Of a DNA stretch of 64,000 nucleotides, positions 51,894 to 60,927 are shown one piece after another; the first letter of the stretch is position 1; every line of letters starts with the position of its first letter. Source of the stretch: Flavobacterium sp. J27 (GTDB lineage Bacteria > Bacteroidota > Bacteroidia > Flavobacteriales > Flavobacteriaceae); contig NZ_PJQW01000004.1 in assembly GCF_004303025.1 (NCBI RefSeq), positions 255,183 through 319,182 on the forward strand, in the 5' to 3' direction. The notes under the pieces are model-generated. The model saw only the letters and a program-made list of their open reading frames with translations. It had not been told where the DNA came from and searched no databases. A program made the position numbers and the translations under genes.

Positions 51894-53090
51894 TTAGTCT
51901 TCTTCTAAATTTTCATTAAATGCAGAAGGCAATAATTGAGGGATGTATTTTACCAAGATAGGTAATAAAATACCACCTCCAGGAAGTAAAAAAATAGTTA
52001 ATGATGGTATGGTTTTACAAATATCGAGTAATTGTTTTTTTACTTTCTTTTTTTCATCTTTATCCAGTTCTTTTGTGGTTGATTTGGCTAAAAGTACCAT
52101 TAATTCTTTACTTTCTGAAATTTCTTTAATTAATCTCTTTTTATTCCTATTTATGAGTTTTGAGACCGTTTTGTTAGTTTGGTCATAAAAATGTTTCACA
52201 GGGTTAGAAAAATTAAAATATGATATTTCGTCTTTATTCGTCATTATAAAGTCTTCAATAGTAAAAAGACTCTCATTTAAAAAAAGGATATTTAATTGAA
52301 GTTTTTCTATGATTATTTCTAAAAAATTTAACTCTTTTATGTCTAATTTTGTATCACTCCAAACAGCCATTTCTACTAAATCTAAAATGTATAATTTTTC
52401 GATTAGTGTTTGAAATTTAGTAAAATTAATTTCTTCAATGGTTAAGGTATCAATGTTTTGTAATTTAGAATAACGCAACGAGTTTTCAAAGAGCTTAATT
52501 AGCAACTCATCGTACTTGGTTTTGTTGTTTTTAATTTTGAATGTTAAGGAAACCACTTTCATGCAACTCGATTCAAAGTCTTTCAAGTATTTCTCCGTAT
52601 GATCTTCTTGATGAATATATTGATAGTATCCTAAAACATCTAGAAAAAGCATGGCATTGATTACGATATGAGAAAAACTTTTGGTAACCACATTTTGATT
52701 GGTTTGAATCCGATCATTAATAATGCTTTCTAATTGCGAACTTTTGCTAGCACTTGGTAACAATTTCGTTAAGAAATTATAATTTTCTTTTTGAATGGAT
52801 TTGTAAAATGAATTTACACTTTTTAAAAACAAAAGGGTATCCGTTTCTTTCGTTTTTATACAAAAGACAGTATATAAAGTGTTTAAAAAAGCTATTTTAG
52901 TAATTTCATCCAAAGAAAGACCAGAAAGGTCAATAGAATTTTTTAAAACGATAGTTATGGGATGGCCATAAATGAACCCCGATTTCCTTAAATCGGTATA
53001 AAAAGATTCATAATCAGAGTAATCCTTAAAATTACTTTGATTTTCTAAAAAAAACTTGTCTATCCAACCGTTAATTGAAGGGTTAATCAT
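51894..53090 (-). CDS. LETM1-related, biofilm-associated type protein
   Basis: 398 residues. The C-terminal ~70 residues, KKQLLDICKTIPSLTIFLLPGGG then ILLPILVKYIPQLLPSAF, match the LETM1-like motif (CKTIP...PGG...LP). The larger N-terminal part is helical with no membrane segment apart from the C-terminal hydrophobic stretch. Such proteins are annotated in Flavobacteria as LETM1-related biofilm-associated; function not established. Convergent with carbonic anhydrase with a 4-bp gap. Confidence 0.82.
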   Translation of the reverse strand: MINPSINGWIDKFFLENQSNFKDYSDYESFYTDLRKSGFIYGHPITIVLKNSIDLSGLSLDEITKIAFLNTLYTVFCIKTKETDTLLFLKSVNSFYKSIQKENYNFLTKLLPSASKSSQLESIINDRIQTNQNVVTKSFSHIVINAMLFLDVLGYYQYIHQEDHTEKYLKDFESSCMKVVSLTFKIKNNKTKYDELLIKLFENSLRYSKLQNIDTLTIEEINFTKFQTLIEKLYILDLVEMAVWSDTKLDIKELNFLEIIIEKLQLNILFLNESLFTIEDFIMTNKDEISYFNFSNPVKHFYDQTNKTVSKLINRNKKRLIKEISESKELMVLLAKSTTKELDKDEKKKVKKQLLDICKTIPSLTIFLLPGGGILLPILVKYIPQLLPSAFNENLEED

Positions 53091-53181
53091 TTTAAAAATA
53101 TTGAGACAAATTTAAAAATTTCTTATTTCTATACTGTTAAATTTACAAAGTATTTATATCTTGCTAGAAAAATATTCTTGT

Positions 53182-54411
53182 ATGAATTTTGCTATAATTA
53201 TTACTATTTGTGTCTTACTGCTATTAGCTTATGCTTTCACAATTAGCTCTTCAAAAACCAAAATACCTTCGGTTATTTTGTTGTTGCTTTTGGGGTGGGT
53301 TGTGAAGCAAATAACGGATGTTTTTCATATTGTAATTCCAGATTTAAATTCGTTGTTGCCATTTTTTGGAACATTAGGATTAGTATTGATAGTTTTAGAA
53401 GGCTCATTAGAATTAGAATTAAATAAAAAGAAACTTCCTTTTGTGGGGAAAACTTTGGTCACGGCTATTATTCCTTTATTTGTTACTGCCTTTGTTATAG
53501 GACATTTTTTTTATTACTTCTTAGATTCAAGTTATAAAGATGGCTTAATTAATGCTGCGCCATTATGTATTATTAGTAGTGCTATTGCTATTTCTAGTGT
53601 AGGACATTTAAATGCTTTCAATAAAGAGTTTGCTATTTATGAAAGTAGTCTTTCCGATATTATAGGAGTGTTATTTTTTAATTTTATTGCTTTAAATTCG
53701 GTTATTAATTTAGATACATTAGGTCATTTTGGCTTACAAATCTTATTGATGTTATTGATTTCTTTCATAGCTTCCGCATTTTTAGCTTTTTTATTAAGTA
53801 GAATAGATCATCATATTAAATTTGCACCTATCGTTTTATTGATTATTTTAATTTTTGCTATTTCAGAAATTTACCATTTACCAGCTTTAATTTTTATCAT
53901 GTTATTTGGGTTGTTTATTGGTAATTTTGATGAATTAGAGCGTTTTAAAGCTATTCAATATTTAAAACCAAGATCTTTAGACAAAGAGGTAAAAAAATTT
54001 AAAGAATTGATTATAGAAGCTGCTTTTTTAGTGCGTTCACTTTTCTTTTTATTGTTTGGCTTTTTGATGAAAACCGAAGATATTTTAAATCCGCATACTT
54101 TTGAATTAGCCATAGGGATTGTTATATTAATCTATTTGGTGAGAGCTTTACAATTAAAAGTATTTAAAGTGAAGTTTATGCCGTTGTTATATATTGCACC
54201 TCGAGGATTAATTACCATTCTATTATTTATTAGTATTCCAGACGAAAGTAAGATACCTTTAGTTAATAAAGCTTTAATTATACAAGTGATTGTATTAACG
54301 GCTTTAATTATGATGTTTGGGTTGATATTTAACAAGCAAGAAGAAACCAAGAAATCAAATAAAAATGGTGATGAAAATTTGACCATTGAAGATATGGATG
54401 TTCCTTTATAG
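53182..54411 (+). CDS. Cation/proton antiporter (CPA1/NhaP type)
   Basis: 409 residues with about 12 helices: LLLLLGWVVKQI, PFFGTLGLVLIVLEGSLELE (the discontinuous helix segment of CPA transporters), SSAIAISSVGHL and SDIIGVLFFNF in the ion-binding region, and GLFIGN. This layout matches NhaP-like Na+ or K+/H+ antiporters; the exact ion is unknown. The frame opens at TTG 53161; a -7-like TATATCTTG covers that place, so ATG 53182 is preferred. A terminator follows. Confidence 0.87.
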   Translation: MNFAIIITICVLLLLAYAFTISSSKTKIPSVILLLLLGWVVKQITDVFHIVIPDLNSLLPFFGTLGLVLIVLEGSLELELNKKKLPFVGKTLVTAIIPLFVTAFVIGHFFYYFLDSSYKDGLINAAPLCIISSAIAISSVGHLNAFNKEFAIYESSLSDIIGVLFFNFIALNSVINLDTLGHFGLQILLMLLISFIASAFLAFLLSRIDHHIKFAPIVLLIILIFAISEIYHLPALIFIMLFGLFIGNFDELERFKAIQYLKPRSLDKEVKKFKELIIEAAFLVRSLFFLLFGFLMKTEDILNPHTFELAIGIVILIYLVRALQLKVFKVKFMPLLYIAPRGLITILLFISIPDESKIPLVNKALIIQVIVLTALIMMFGLIFNKQEETKKSNKNGDENLTIEDMDVPL

Positions 54412-54431
54412 AAAATAAAATCATAAATAAA

Positions 54432-54459
54432 AAAAATCCACTTTTTAAAAGTGGATTTT
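54432..54459. terminator. Bidirectional terminator between antiporter and acyl-CoA dehydrogenase genes
   Basis: AAAAATCCACTTTT / AAAAGTGGATTTTT with nearly no loop, A-run and T-run on both sides. Confidence 0.88.
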
Positions 54460-54492
54460 TAAACAAACTAAACCAAAAAATTACAGATGTTT

Positions 54493-56283
54493 TTAGTAGC
54501 AATATTTATTTTCGCTAATTAATTTTGCTGCAATTTTTTCTCTTAAACCAACTACATTTGGTAGGTTGGTATATTTTGTAAAACGCTTTAGCCCCATTAA
54601 CATCATTCTTTGTTCGTCACCTTCAGCAAAAGAAACAATACCTTCTTTTCCTTTTTGGTTAACAATATCAACTGCATGATATAAATATAATTGAGCCATT
54701 GCAATTTGTTCTTGTACTTTGTCGGCACCTTCTTTTTTAGCTAATTTTTCAGTTCTAAGGATAGTACTTTCGGCTAAATAGATTTCAATTAAAATATCTG
54801 AAGCTGCCATTAATAATTGTTGGTGTGTTTCTAATTCTGGTCCGTATTTTTGAACAGCAGCACCAGCTACCATTAAGAATACTTTTTTCAATTTAGCAAT
54901 CATTTCTTTTTCTTCAGCAAATAATTCAGAATAATCAGGTACATCAAAAGATGGAATACCCATTAATTCTTCAGCAACAGCCATTGCAGGACCTAATAAA
55001 TCTACATGACCTTTCATTGCTTTCTTAACAAGCATACCTACAGATAACATTCTGTTGATTTCATTAGTACCTTCATAGATACGAGCAATACGAGCGTCTC
55101 TCCAGGCACTTTCCATTGGTGCATCTTCTGAGAATCCCATACCTCCAAAAATTTGGATTCCTTCATCAGTACAGCTTTGTACATCTTCTGAAACGGCTAC
55201 TTTTAAGATGGAGCATTCGATAGCAAATTCTTCCACACCTTTTAATTCGGCTTCTTGATGCGAATTTCCTTCACTTACTCTAATGTTGATTCTTTTTTCA
55301 ATATCGTTAGCTGCTCTATATGTAGCACTTTCCCCAGCATATGCATTAGTTGCCATTTCAGCTAATTTAGATTGGATAGCACCAAAGCTAGCGATTGGCG
55401 TTTTAAACTGAACTCTTTCATTAGCATAATTAACAGCACCAGAAACAGTTCTTCTTTGTGCTTCTAAACAAGCTGCGGCTAATTTAATACGTCCTACGTT
55501 TAATGCATTCATAGCAATTTTAAAACCTTCACCACGACCCGCTAACATATTCTCTACAGGTACTTTAGTTTCGTTAAAGAAAACCTGACGAGTAGAAGAG
55601 GAGCGAATCCCTAACTTGTGTTCTTCGTCTCCTAAAGAGATTCCGTTTGAAGGATCATTTTCAACGATAAAACCTGTAATATTTTTATCATCTTCAATAC
55701 GTGCAAAAACGATAAATACGGAACAAAAACCAGCATTTGAAATCCACATTTTTCCACCAGTAATTTTATAATGTGTACCGTCTTCTGATAAAACCGCTTT
55801 CGTTTTTCCAGAGTTTGCATCTGAACCAGCACCAGGTTCCGTTAAACAGTAAGCTCCAAACCATTCTCCTGAAGCTAGTTTTGGCACATATTTTAATTTT
55901 TGTTCTTCTGTACCATATAAGGTAATTGGCATGGTTCCAATTCCTGTATGAGCACCAAATGCAGTTGAAAAAGATCCCGTTGCACCTGAGATATAGTCAC
56001 AAACTAAAACGGTATTGGTAAAACCCATTTCCATTCCTCCATAAGCTTCAGGAACAGCAACACTTAAATAACCTAATTCTCCCGCTTTACGCATTACTTC
56101 TTCAGTAAGTGCATAATCTTTTTTCTCAAAACGCTCTTTATTTGGCCAAAGTTCTTTGTCTACGAATTCGATAACCGAATCACGCATCATAACTTGCTCT
56201 TCTGAAAAATCTTCAGGTGTGAAGATATCCTCACATTTTGTTTCTTTAACTAGGAATTGACCTCCTCTGATAATATCTGACAT
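54493..56283 (-). CDS. Acyl-CoA dehydrogenase (long type)
   Basis: 596 residues: FAD flavoprotein that introduces the first double bond in beta-oxidation. N-terminal helical domain, middle FAD domain with CLTEPGAGSDANSG and MWISNAGFCSVF, and C-terminal catalytic domain with QIFGGMGFSEDAP and YEGTNEINR, typical ACAD motifs. The extra C-terminal ~170 residues mark the long bacterial subfamily. Last gene of the fad operon. Confidence 0.93.
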   Translation of the reverse strand: MSDIIRGGQFLVKETKCEDIFTPEDFSEEQVMMRDSVIEFVDKELWPNKERFEKKDYALTEEVMRKAGELGYLSVAVPEAYGGMEMGFTNTVLVCDYISGATGSFSTAFGAHTGIGTMPITLYGTEEQKLKYVPKLASGEWFGAYCLTEPGAGSDANSGKTKAVLSEDGTHYKITGGKMWISNAGFCSVFIVFARIEDDKNITGFIVENDPSNGISLGDEEHKLGIRSSSTRQVFFNETKVPVENMLAGRGEGFKIAMNALNVGRIKLAAACLEAQRRTVSGAVNYANERVQFKTPIASFGAIQSKLAEMATNAYAGESATYRAANDIEKRINIRVSEGNSHQEAELKGVEEFAIECSILKVAVSEDVQSCTDEGIQIFGGMGFSEDAPMESAWRDARIARIYEGTNEINRMLSVGMLVKKAMKGHVDLLGPAMAVAEELMGIPSFDVPDYSELFAEEKEMIAKLKKVFLMVAGAAVQKYGPELETHQQLLMAASDILIEIYLAESTILRTEKLAKKEGADKVQEQIAMAQLYLYHAVDIVNQKGKEGIVSFAEGDEQRMMLMGLKRFTKYTNLPNVVGLREKIAAKLISENKYCY

Positions 56284-56298
56284 TTTTTTATTTTTTTT

Positions 56299-56330
56299 AG
56301 AGAAAAGAAGAAAGAAACAAGAAAAAAGAT
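56299..56330. repeat. Polypurine arm flanking the four-helix-bundle gene (downstream side)
   Basis: AGAGAAAAGAAGAAAGAAAC and then CAAGAAAAAAGAT; the last 13-mer (56318-56330) recurs inverted with one mismatch at 56690-56702 beyond the gene's other end. See the finding. Confidence 0.6.
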
Positions 56331-56680
56331 TATTCCAGTTTACTGATAAAACCAGTTGTCATTTTTTGGAATTCAATAATCTTATTTTCTATTTCAGTCG
56401 TTTTTTCTTGAGTTATATAATTGTTTTGTAATACTATTAATAATTGAGTTTGTAATTCGAAAGAAGAGCCTAAACTAATATTTAGGAAATGTTTGAAATG
56501 AGTATTTTCTCTATTTGATCCTTCAGCAATATTAGACGGTATTGAAACCGAAGCCCTTTTCATTTGACTGGTTAAACCATAAACTTCATTATTTGGAAAA
56601 TCTAAACTTATATTATGAATATCATGTGCAATGTCCATTGCTAAAATCCATATTTTAAGATTTTTAAAGTTATGCTTCAT
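56330..56680 (-). CDS. Four-helix-bundle protein (23S rRNA IVS / S23-like family)
   Basis: 116 residues: NFKNLKIWILAMDIAHDIHN, then YGLTSQMKRASVSIPSNIAEGS and FKHFLNISLGSSFELQTQL, the full S23 signature (read in segments: MKRASVSIPSNIAEG). The fold is a four-helix bundle that forms pentamers; its role is unknown. In spirochaetes and others the family is encoded inside intervening sequences of 23S rRNA. Here it lies between thiolase and acyl-CoA dehydrogenase genes, flanked by inverted purine/pyrimidine sequences. Confidence 0.93.
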   Translation of the reverse strand: MKHNFKNLKIWILAMDIAHDIHNISLDFPNNEVYGLTSQMKRASVSIPSNIAEGSNRENTHFKHFLNISLGSSFELQTQLLIVLQNNYITQEKTTEIENKIIEFQKMTTGFISKLE

Positions 56681-56689
56681 CAGTTTTTT

Positions 56690-56714
56690 ATCTTTCTTCT
56701 TGCCTCTTTTTTCT
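56690..56714. repeat. Pyrimidine arm flanking the four-helix-bundle gene (upstream side)
   Basis: ATCTTTCTTCTTG then CCTCTTTTTTCT; inverted relative to 56318-56330 with 12 of 13 matches. Confidence 0.6.
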
Positions 56715-56722
56715 ATGTTCTA

Positions 56723-57910
56723 TTATTTTAAAAACTCATAAATTCCTGCAGTACCTTGTCCGGTTCCTACACACATGGTTACCATTCCGTATTTAGCATT
56801 ACCACGTTTGCGCATTTCGTCAAACAATTGAACCGATAATTTCGCACCTGTACAACCTAGAGGATGTCCTAAGGAAATGGCACCACCATTTACATTAATA
56901 ATATCTGGATTAAGACCTAATTCGCGAATTACTGCCAAAGATTGTGAAGCGAAAGCTTCATTTAATTCAATTAAATCGATATCTGATTGTTTTAAACCTG
57001 CTTGTTTTAAGGCTTTTGGAATTGCCTTTACAGGTCCGATACCCATAATTCTTGGTTCTACACCTGCGGAAGCAAAATTTACTAAACGAGCAATAGGTTC
57101 TAAGTTTAATTCTTTTACCATTTCTTCGCTCATCACTAAAACAAAAGCTGCTCCATCACTCATTTGAGATGAGTTGCCTGCTGTAACACTTCCGTCTGCA
57201 GCAAATACTGGTCTTAATTTTGCTAAAGCTTCAACTGAAGTTCCTGCTCTAGGTCCTTCGTCTTTTGTAACTACATAAGAGCGGGTTTCTTTTTTTCCGT
57301 TTTCATTTACAAAAGTTTCTTCTACAGTAATAGGAACAATTTGGTCATCAAATCGTCCTTCTGCTTGTGCTTTTAAAGCTTTCATATGAGAATGATAAGC
57401 AAATTCATCTTGATCTTCGCGAGAGACATTAAATTGTTTTGCCACTGCTTCTGCGGTTAATCCCATTCCCCAGTAGTAATCTTCATGACCTTCTTTGGAT
57501 AATTTATAATCTGGAGTGGGTTTATAACCCCCCATTGGAATATAACTCATACTCTCTGCACCACCTGCAATAATACAATCGGCCATTCCAGCTTGAATTT
57601 TGGCAGTAGCCATACCAATAGTTTCAATTCCAGAGGCACAATATCTATTTACGGTCACACCAGGAACGTCTTCTACTTTTAATCCCATTAAAGAGATGAG
57701 GCGCCCTACATTTAATCCTTGTTCTGCTTCTGGCATAGCATTACCTACCATCACATCGTCGATACGAGTTTTGTCGAAATTAGGTAATTCTTTCATCATG
57801 TGTTCAATAGTTTCAGCAGCCAGTTCGTCTGGTCTTTTGAAACGAAAAACACCTTTAGGTGCTTTACCTACTGCAGTTCTATATGCTTTTACTATATATG
57901 CTGTTTTCAT
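56723..57910 (-). CDS. fadA: Acetyl-CoA acyltransferase (3-ketoacyl-CoA thiolase)
   Basis: 395-residue thiolase cleaving 3-ketoacyl-CoA in beta-oxidation. Nucleophile Cys in NRYCASGIETIGMA, the second active-site Cys in MCVGTGQGTAG, His in GHPLGCTGAK, and AEQGLNVGR / AGGAESMSY near the N-terminus. Part of the minus-strand operon after the FadB-type gene; the gap holds a purine/pyrimidine hairpin-like stretch. Confidence 0.95.
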   Translation of the reverse strand: MKTAYIVKAYRTAVGKAPKGVFRFKRPDELAAETIEHMMKELPNFDKTRIDDVMVGNAMPEAEQGLNVGRLISLMGLKVEDVPGVTVNRYCASGIETIGMATAKIQAGMADCIIAGGAESMSYIPMGGYKPTPDYKLSKEGHEDYYWGMGLTAEAVAKQFNVSREDQDEFAYHSHMKALKAQAEGRFDDQIVPITVEETFVNENGKKETRSYVVTKDEGPRAGTSVEALAKLRPVFAADGSVTAGNSSQMSDGAAFVLVMSEEMVKELNLEPIARLVNFASAGVEPRIMGIGPVKAIPKALKQAGLKQSDIDLIELNEAFASQSLAVIRELGLNPDIINVNGGAISLGHPLGCTGAKLSVQLFDEMRKRGNAKYGMVTMCVGTGQGTAGIYEFLK

Positions 57911-57923
57911 AATTTTTATTTTT

Positions 57924-57989
57924 AGAGGAAAGAAGAAAAAGAAAAGAGAAAAGAGAGTTTCTTTTTCTTGCTTCTTTTTTCTTGTTTCT
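57924..57989. repeat. Purine-then-pyrimidine spacer between thiolase and FadB-type genes
   Basis: 34 purines (57924-57957) followed by about 32 mostly pyrimidine bases, able to pair imperfectly. The word CAAGAAAAAAGA (minus strand, 57972-57983) is shared with the arm next to the four-helix-bundle gene. It resembles that element without the gene. Confidence 0.55.
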
Positions 57990-60378
57990 AATTTCTAAGA
58001 GGTTTCCCTTTTGTTAACATGTATTGAATTCTCTCTAAAGATTTTCTTTCACCAGTTAAGGATAGGAAAGCTTCTCTTTCTAGGTCTAATAAATATTGTT
58101 CCGTTACTAGAGTTGGTTCAGATAAATCACCACCAGCCATTACGTAAGCTAATTTATTGGCAATCTTTTTATCATGTTCCGAGATATATTTTCCAGCTTC
58201 CATACTGTCTGTACCAACTAAAAACATACCTAAAGCTTGTTTCCCTAATACTTTAATGTCTTTTCTTCTAGGTGCTTGAGTATACCCTTGTTCTGCCATT
58301 TGTAAAGCCACTTGTTTCGCAGTAGCAATTTGGCGGTCTTTGTTTACAACAACCATATCTCTTCCTTTAAGAAGAACTCCTGTGTCAAATCCTTCATAAG
58401 CAGAAGTAGCCACTTTAGCCATACCTACAGTTAAGAAATATTCTTGTAAAACGTTTAATTCCACATCATTTTTACGGAATAAGTCAGAAGCTCTTAAAGC
58501 CATTTCTTTAGAACCACCACCACCAGGGATGACACCTACACCAAATTCTACTAACCCAATATACGTTTCAGCAGCTGCAACAGCGCGGTCTGCGTGCATG
58601 GTTAATTCACAACCACCACCCAATGTCATGCCATGAGGAGCAGCAATAACAGGAATTGCAGAATAACGACAACGCATCATGGTGTCTTGGAACATTTTGA
58701 TAGCCATATTCAATTCGTCATATTCTTGCTCCACAGCCATCATGAAAATCATTCCTAAATTTGCACCAACAGAGAAATTTGCTCCTTGGTTACCAATCAC
58801 TAATCCGTTGTATTCTTTTTCAGCAATATCAATCGCCTTATTAATTCCTTGAAGGACACCAGCACCAATAGAATTCATCTTTGAAGTAAATTCTAAGTTG
58901 ATAATTCCATCTCCTAAATCGGTAATAATAGAGTCGCTGTTATTCCATATTTTTTTACTTTCACGAATGTTATTTAAGATAATGAAAGCATCTTGTCCAG
59001 GAATTTTTTCTACTTTTTTAGACTGAATATTATAGTAATAAGTAGCGCCTTCTTTTACAGAATAAAAAGAATTGTTTCCAGAAGCAATCATTTCGGTAAC
59101 CCATGCTGCTGGTTCATATCCTTCTGCTTTCATTAGTTCGATACCTTTTTCTACACCGATAGCATCCCAAATTTCAAACGGACCATTTTCCCAACCAAAA
59201 CCTGCTTTCATGGCATCGTCAATTTTGTAGAAATCTTCTGTAATTTCTGGAACGCGGTTAGAACAATATTGGAACATTGCTGAAAAATTCTTTCTGTAAA
59301 ATTCTCCCGCTTTATCTTTACCTTTTACTAATACTTTAAAACGATCAATTGGTTTATCGATAGTTTTAGTTAATTCTAAAGTAGCAAAAGAAGCTTTTTT
59401 ATTAGGTCTGTATTCTAATGTATCTAAATCTAAAGTAAGAATGTCTTTTCCTTCTTTTTTATAGAAACCTTGTCCTGTTTTACTTCCTAACCAATTGTTG
59501 TCCATCATGGTTTGTACGAAAGCCGGTAGTTTGAATAATTCATGAGATTCATCATTCGGACAGTTTTCATAAATACCGTTAGCGACATGTACTAAAGTAT
59601 CTAAACCAACCACATCTACTGTTCTGAAAGTAGCAGATTTTGGTCTACCAATAACAGGTCCCGTTAATTTATCTACTTCTTCAACAGTTAATCCCATTTC
59701 TTTTACTTGGTGGAATAAACTTTGGATTCCGAAAATTCCAATTCTGTTACCAATAAAAGCAGGAGTGTCCTTTGCAACAACTGAAGTTTTTCCTAAGAAT
59801 TTTTCACCATAACCATTTAAGAAATCCAATACTTCTTGTGATGTTTTTGGTCCAGGAATAATTTCGAATAATTTTAAGTAACGTGCAGGGTTAAAGAAGT
59901 GTGTTCCACAGAAGTGTTTTTGGAAATCTTCACTTCTTCCTTCGCTCATAAAATGAATAGGAATACCAGAAGTGTTTGAAGTAATTAAGGTACCTGGTTT
60001 TCTATATTTTTCTACTTGTTCAAAGACTAATTTTTTAATGTCTAGTCTTTCAACAACAACTTCAATTACCCAGTCAGCATCTGCTATTTTTGGCATATCA
60101 TCTGTGGTGTTACCAGTAGTAATTCTATTGGCAAAACTTGGATGATAAATAGGAGATGGTTTCGATTTTAAAGCATTTGCTAGATGTTCATTTACTAAAC
60201 GATTTCTAACAATTTTGTTTTCTAAGGTTAGTCCTTTTTTCTGTTCAGCTTCTGTTAATTCTCTTGGAACGATGTCTAATAATAATACTTCAACACCAAT
60301 GTTTGCAAAATGACAAGCAATGCCGCTTCCCATAATACCAGAACCAATAACAGCAACTTTTTTAATATTACGTTTCAT
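57988..60378 (-). CDS. fadB: 3-hydroxyacyl-CoA dehydrogenase / enoyl-CoA hydratase fusion (FadB/FadJ type)
   Basis: 796 residues. Here the dehydrogenase part is N-terminal: NAD-binding VIGSGIMGSGIACHF at residue 10, then THFFNPARYLKLFEI with catalytic His and 3HCDH C-terminal domains. The hydratase (crotonase) part is C-terminal, with GANFSVGANLG and GMTLGGGCELTMHADRAV. This order is reversed compared with E. coli FadB, and is common in Bacteroidota. Performs steps 2 and 3 of beta-oxidation; second gene of the operon, 8 bp after MarR. Confidence 0.95.
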   Translation of the reverse strand: MKRNIKKVAVIGSGIMGSGIACHFANIGVEVLLLDIVPRELTEAEQKKGLTLENKIVRNRLVNEHLANALKSKPSPIYHPSFANRITTGNTTDDMPKIADADWVIEVVVERLDIKKLVFEQVEKYRKPGTLITSNTSGIPIHFMSEGRSEDFQKHFCGTHFFNPARYLKLFEIIPGPKTSQEVLDFLNGYGEKFLGKTSVVAKDTPAFIGNRIGIFGIQSLFHQVKEMGLTVEEVDKLTGPVIGRPKSATFRTVDVVGLDTLVHVANGIYENCPNDESHELFKLPAFVQTMMDNNWLGSKTGQGFYKKEGKDILTLDLDTLEYRPNKKASFATLELTKTIDKPIDRFKVLVKGKDKAGEFYRKNFSAMFQYCSNRVPEITEDFYKIDDAMKAGFGWENGPFEIWDAIGVEKGIELMKAEGYEPAAWVTEMIASGNNSFYSVKEGATYYYNIQSKKVEKIPGQDAFIILNNIRESKKIWNNSDSIITDLGDGIINLEFTSKMNSIGAGVLQGINKAIDIAEKEYNGLVIGNQGANFSVGANLGMIFMMAVEQEYDELNMAIKMFQDTMMRCRYSAIPVIAAPHGMTLGGGCELTMHADRAVAAAETYIGLVEFGVGVIPGGGGSKEMALRASDLFRKNDVELNVLQEYFLTVGMAKVATSAYEGFDTGVLLKGRDMVVVNKDRQIATAKQVALQMAEQGYTQAPRRKDIKVLGKQALGMFLVGTDSMEAGKYISEHDKKIANKLAYVMAGGDLSEPTLVTEQYLLDLEREAFLSLTGERKSLERIQYMLTKGKPLRN

Positions 60379-60386
60379 ATACTTGG

Positions 60387-60845
60387 TTATAATTTGTTTT
60401 CAAATTCTTCTTCTGAATAAATCTTTTTATCAGCTATTAATTCATTAATAACTTCAGCCACTTGCATAAAATGAATCAGTTTCTCTTCAGAAACATGTTC
60501 TTTTATGGTTTCGTTAAATTTTAATACGGTTTTTTTGGAGAGTTCTCTTTTTTCCTGACCTTCTTTTGTAAGTTCTATAATAACCCCTCTACCATCAGTT
60601 GGATTTTTTTTACGGGTTATAAGTCCTTTTTCTTCCATTGATTTTAAAGTACGGGTTAAGCTTGTTGCTTCCATACCCATTCTTGGACCTAACATAGTTG
60701 ATGGTGTTCCTTTTTCTTTATCGATGCTCAACAAGGCAAATCCTGTTGCCATTGTGGCACCGTATTTTGATGCTTCTTCATTATACATTCTTGCAACTGC
60801 TTGCCATGTATATCTTAGAATATAATCGATTGTTTTATCTTGCAT
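60387..60845 (-). CDS. MarR-family repressor of the fad operon
   Basis: 152 residues with a winged HTH: GMEATSLTRTLKSMEEKGLITRKKNPTDGRG pattern (read in parts: EATSLTRTLKSMEEKG and DGRGVIIELT). It is the first gene of the beta-oxidation operon and probably senses an acyl-CoA or free fatty acid. Its own promoter has the palindrome TACTATGCATGCATAGTA, also found before fadD; it is the natural candidate to bind these sites. Confidence 0.92.
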   Translation of the reverse strand: MQDKTIDYILRYTWQAVARMYNEEASKYGATMATGFALLSIDKEKGTPSTMLGPRMGMEATSLTRTLKSMEEKGLITRKKNPTDGRGVIIELTKEGQEKRELSKKTVLKFNETIKEHVSEEKLIHFMQVAEVINELIADKKIYSEEEFENKL

Positions 60846-60861
60846 TCCGAAATCGTTTTAG

Positions 60862-60900
60862 CAAATATAAAAAAAAATACTATGCATGCATAGTATTTTT
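60862..60900 (-). promoter_or_regulatory. marR promoter with fad operator
   Basis: TACTATGCATGCATAGTA (60878-60895), perfect palindrome, extended by A/T runs to 60873-60900. The -7 box TATATTTG is at 60862-60869 on the minus strand; the palindrome covers the -33 region, as for a repressor. A T-run after it could also make it a terminator for the DUF4382 gene upstream. Confidence 0.75.
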
Positions 60901-60927
60901 TAAATTATTTTTATATATTTTTTTAAA

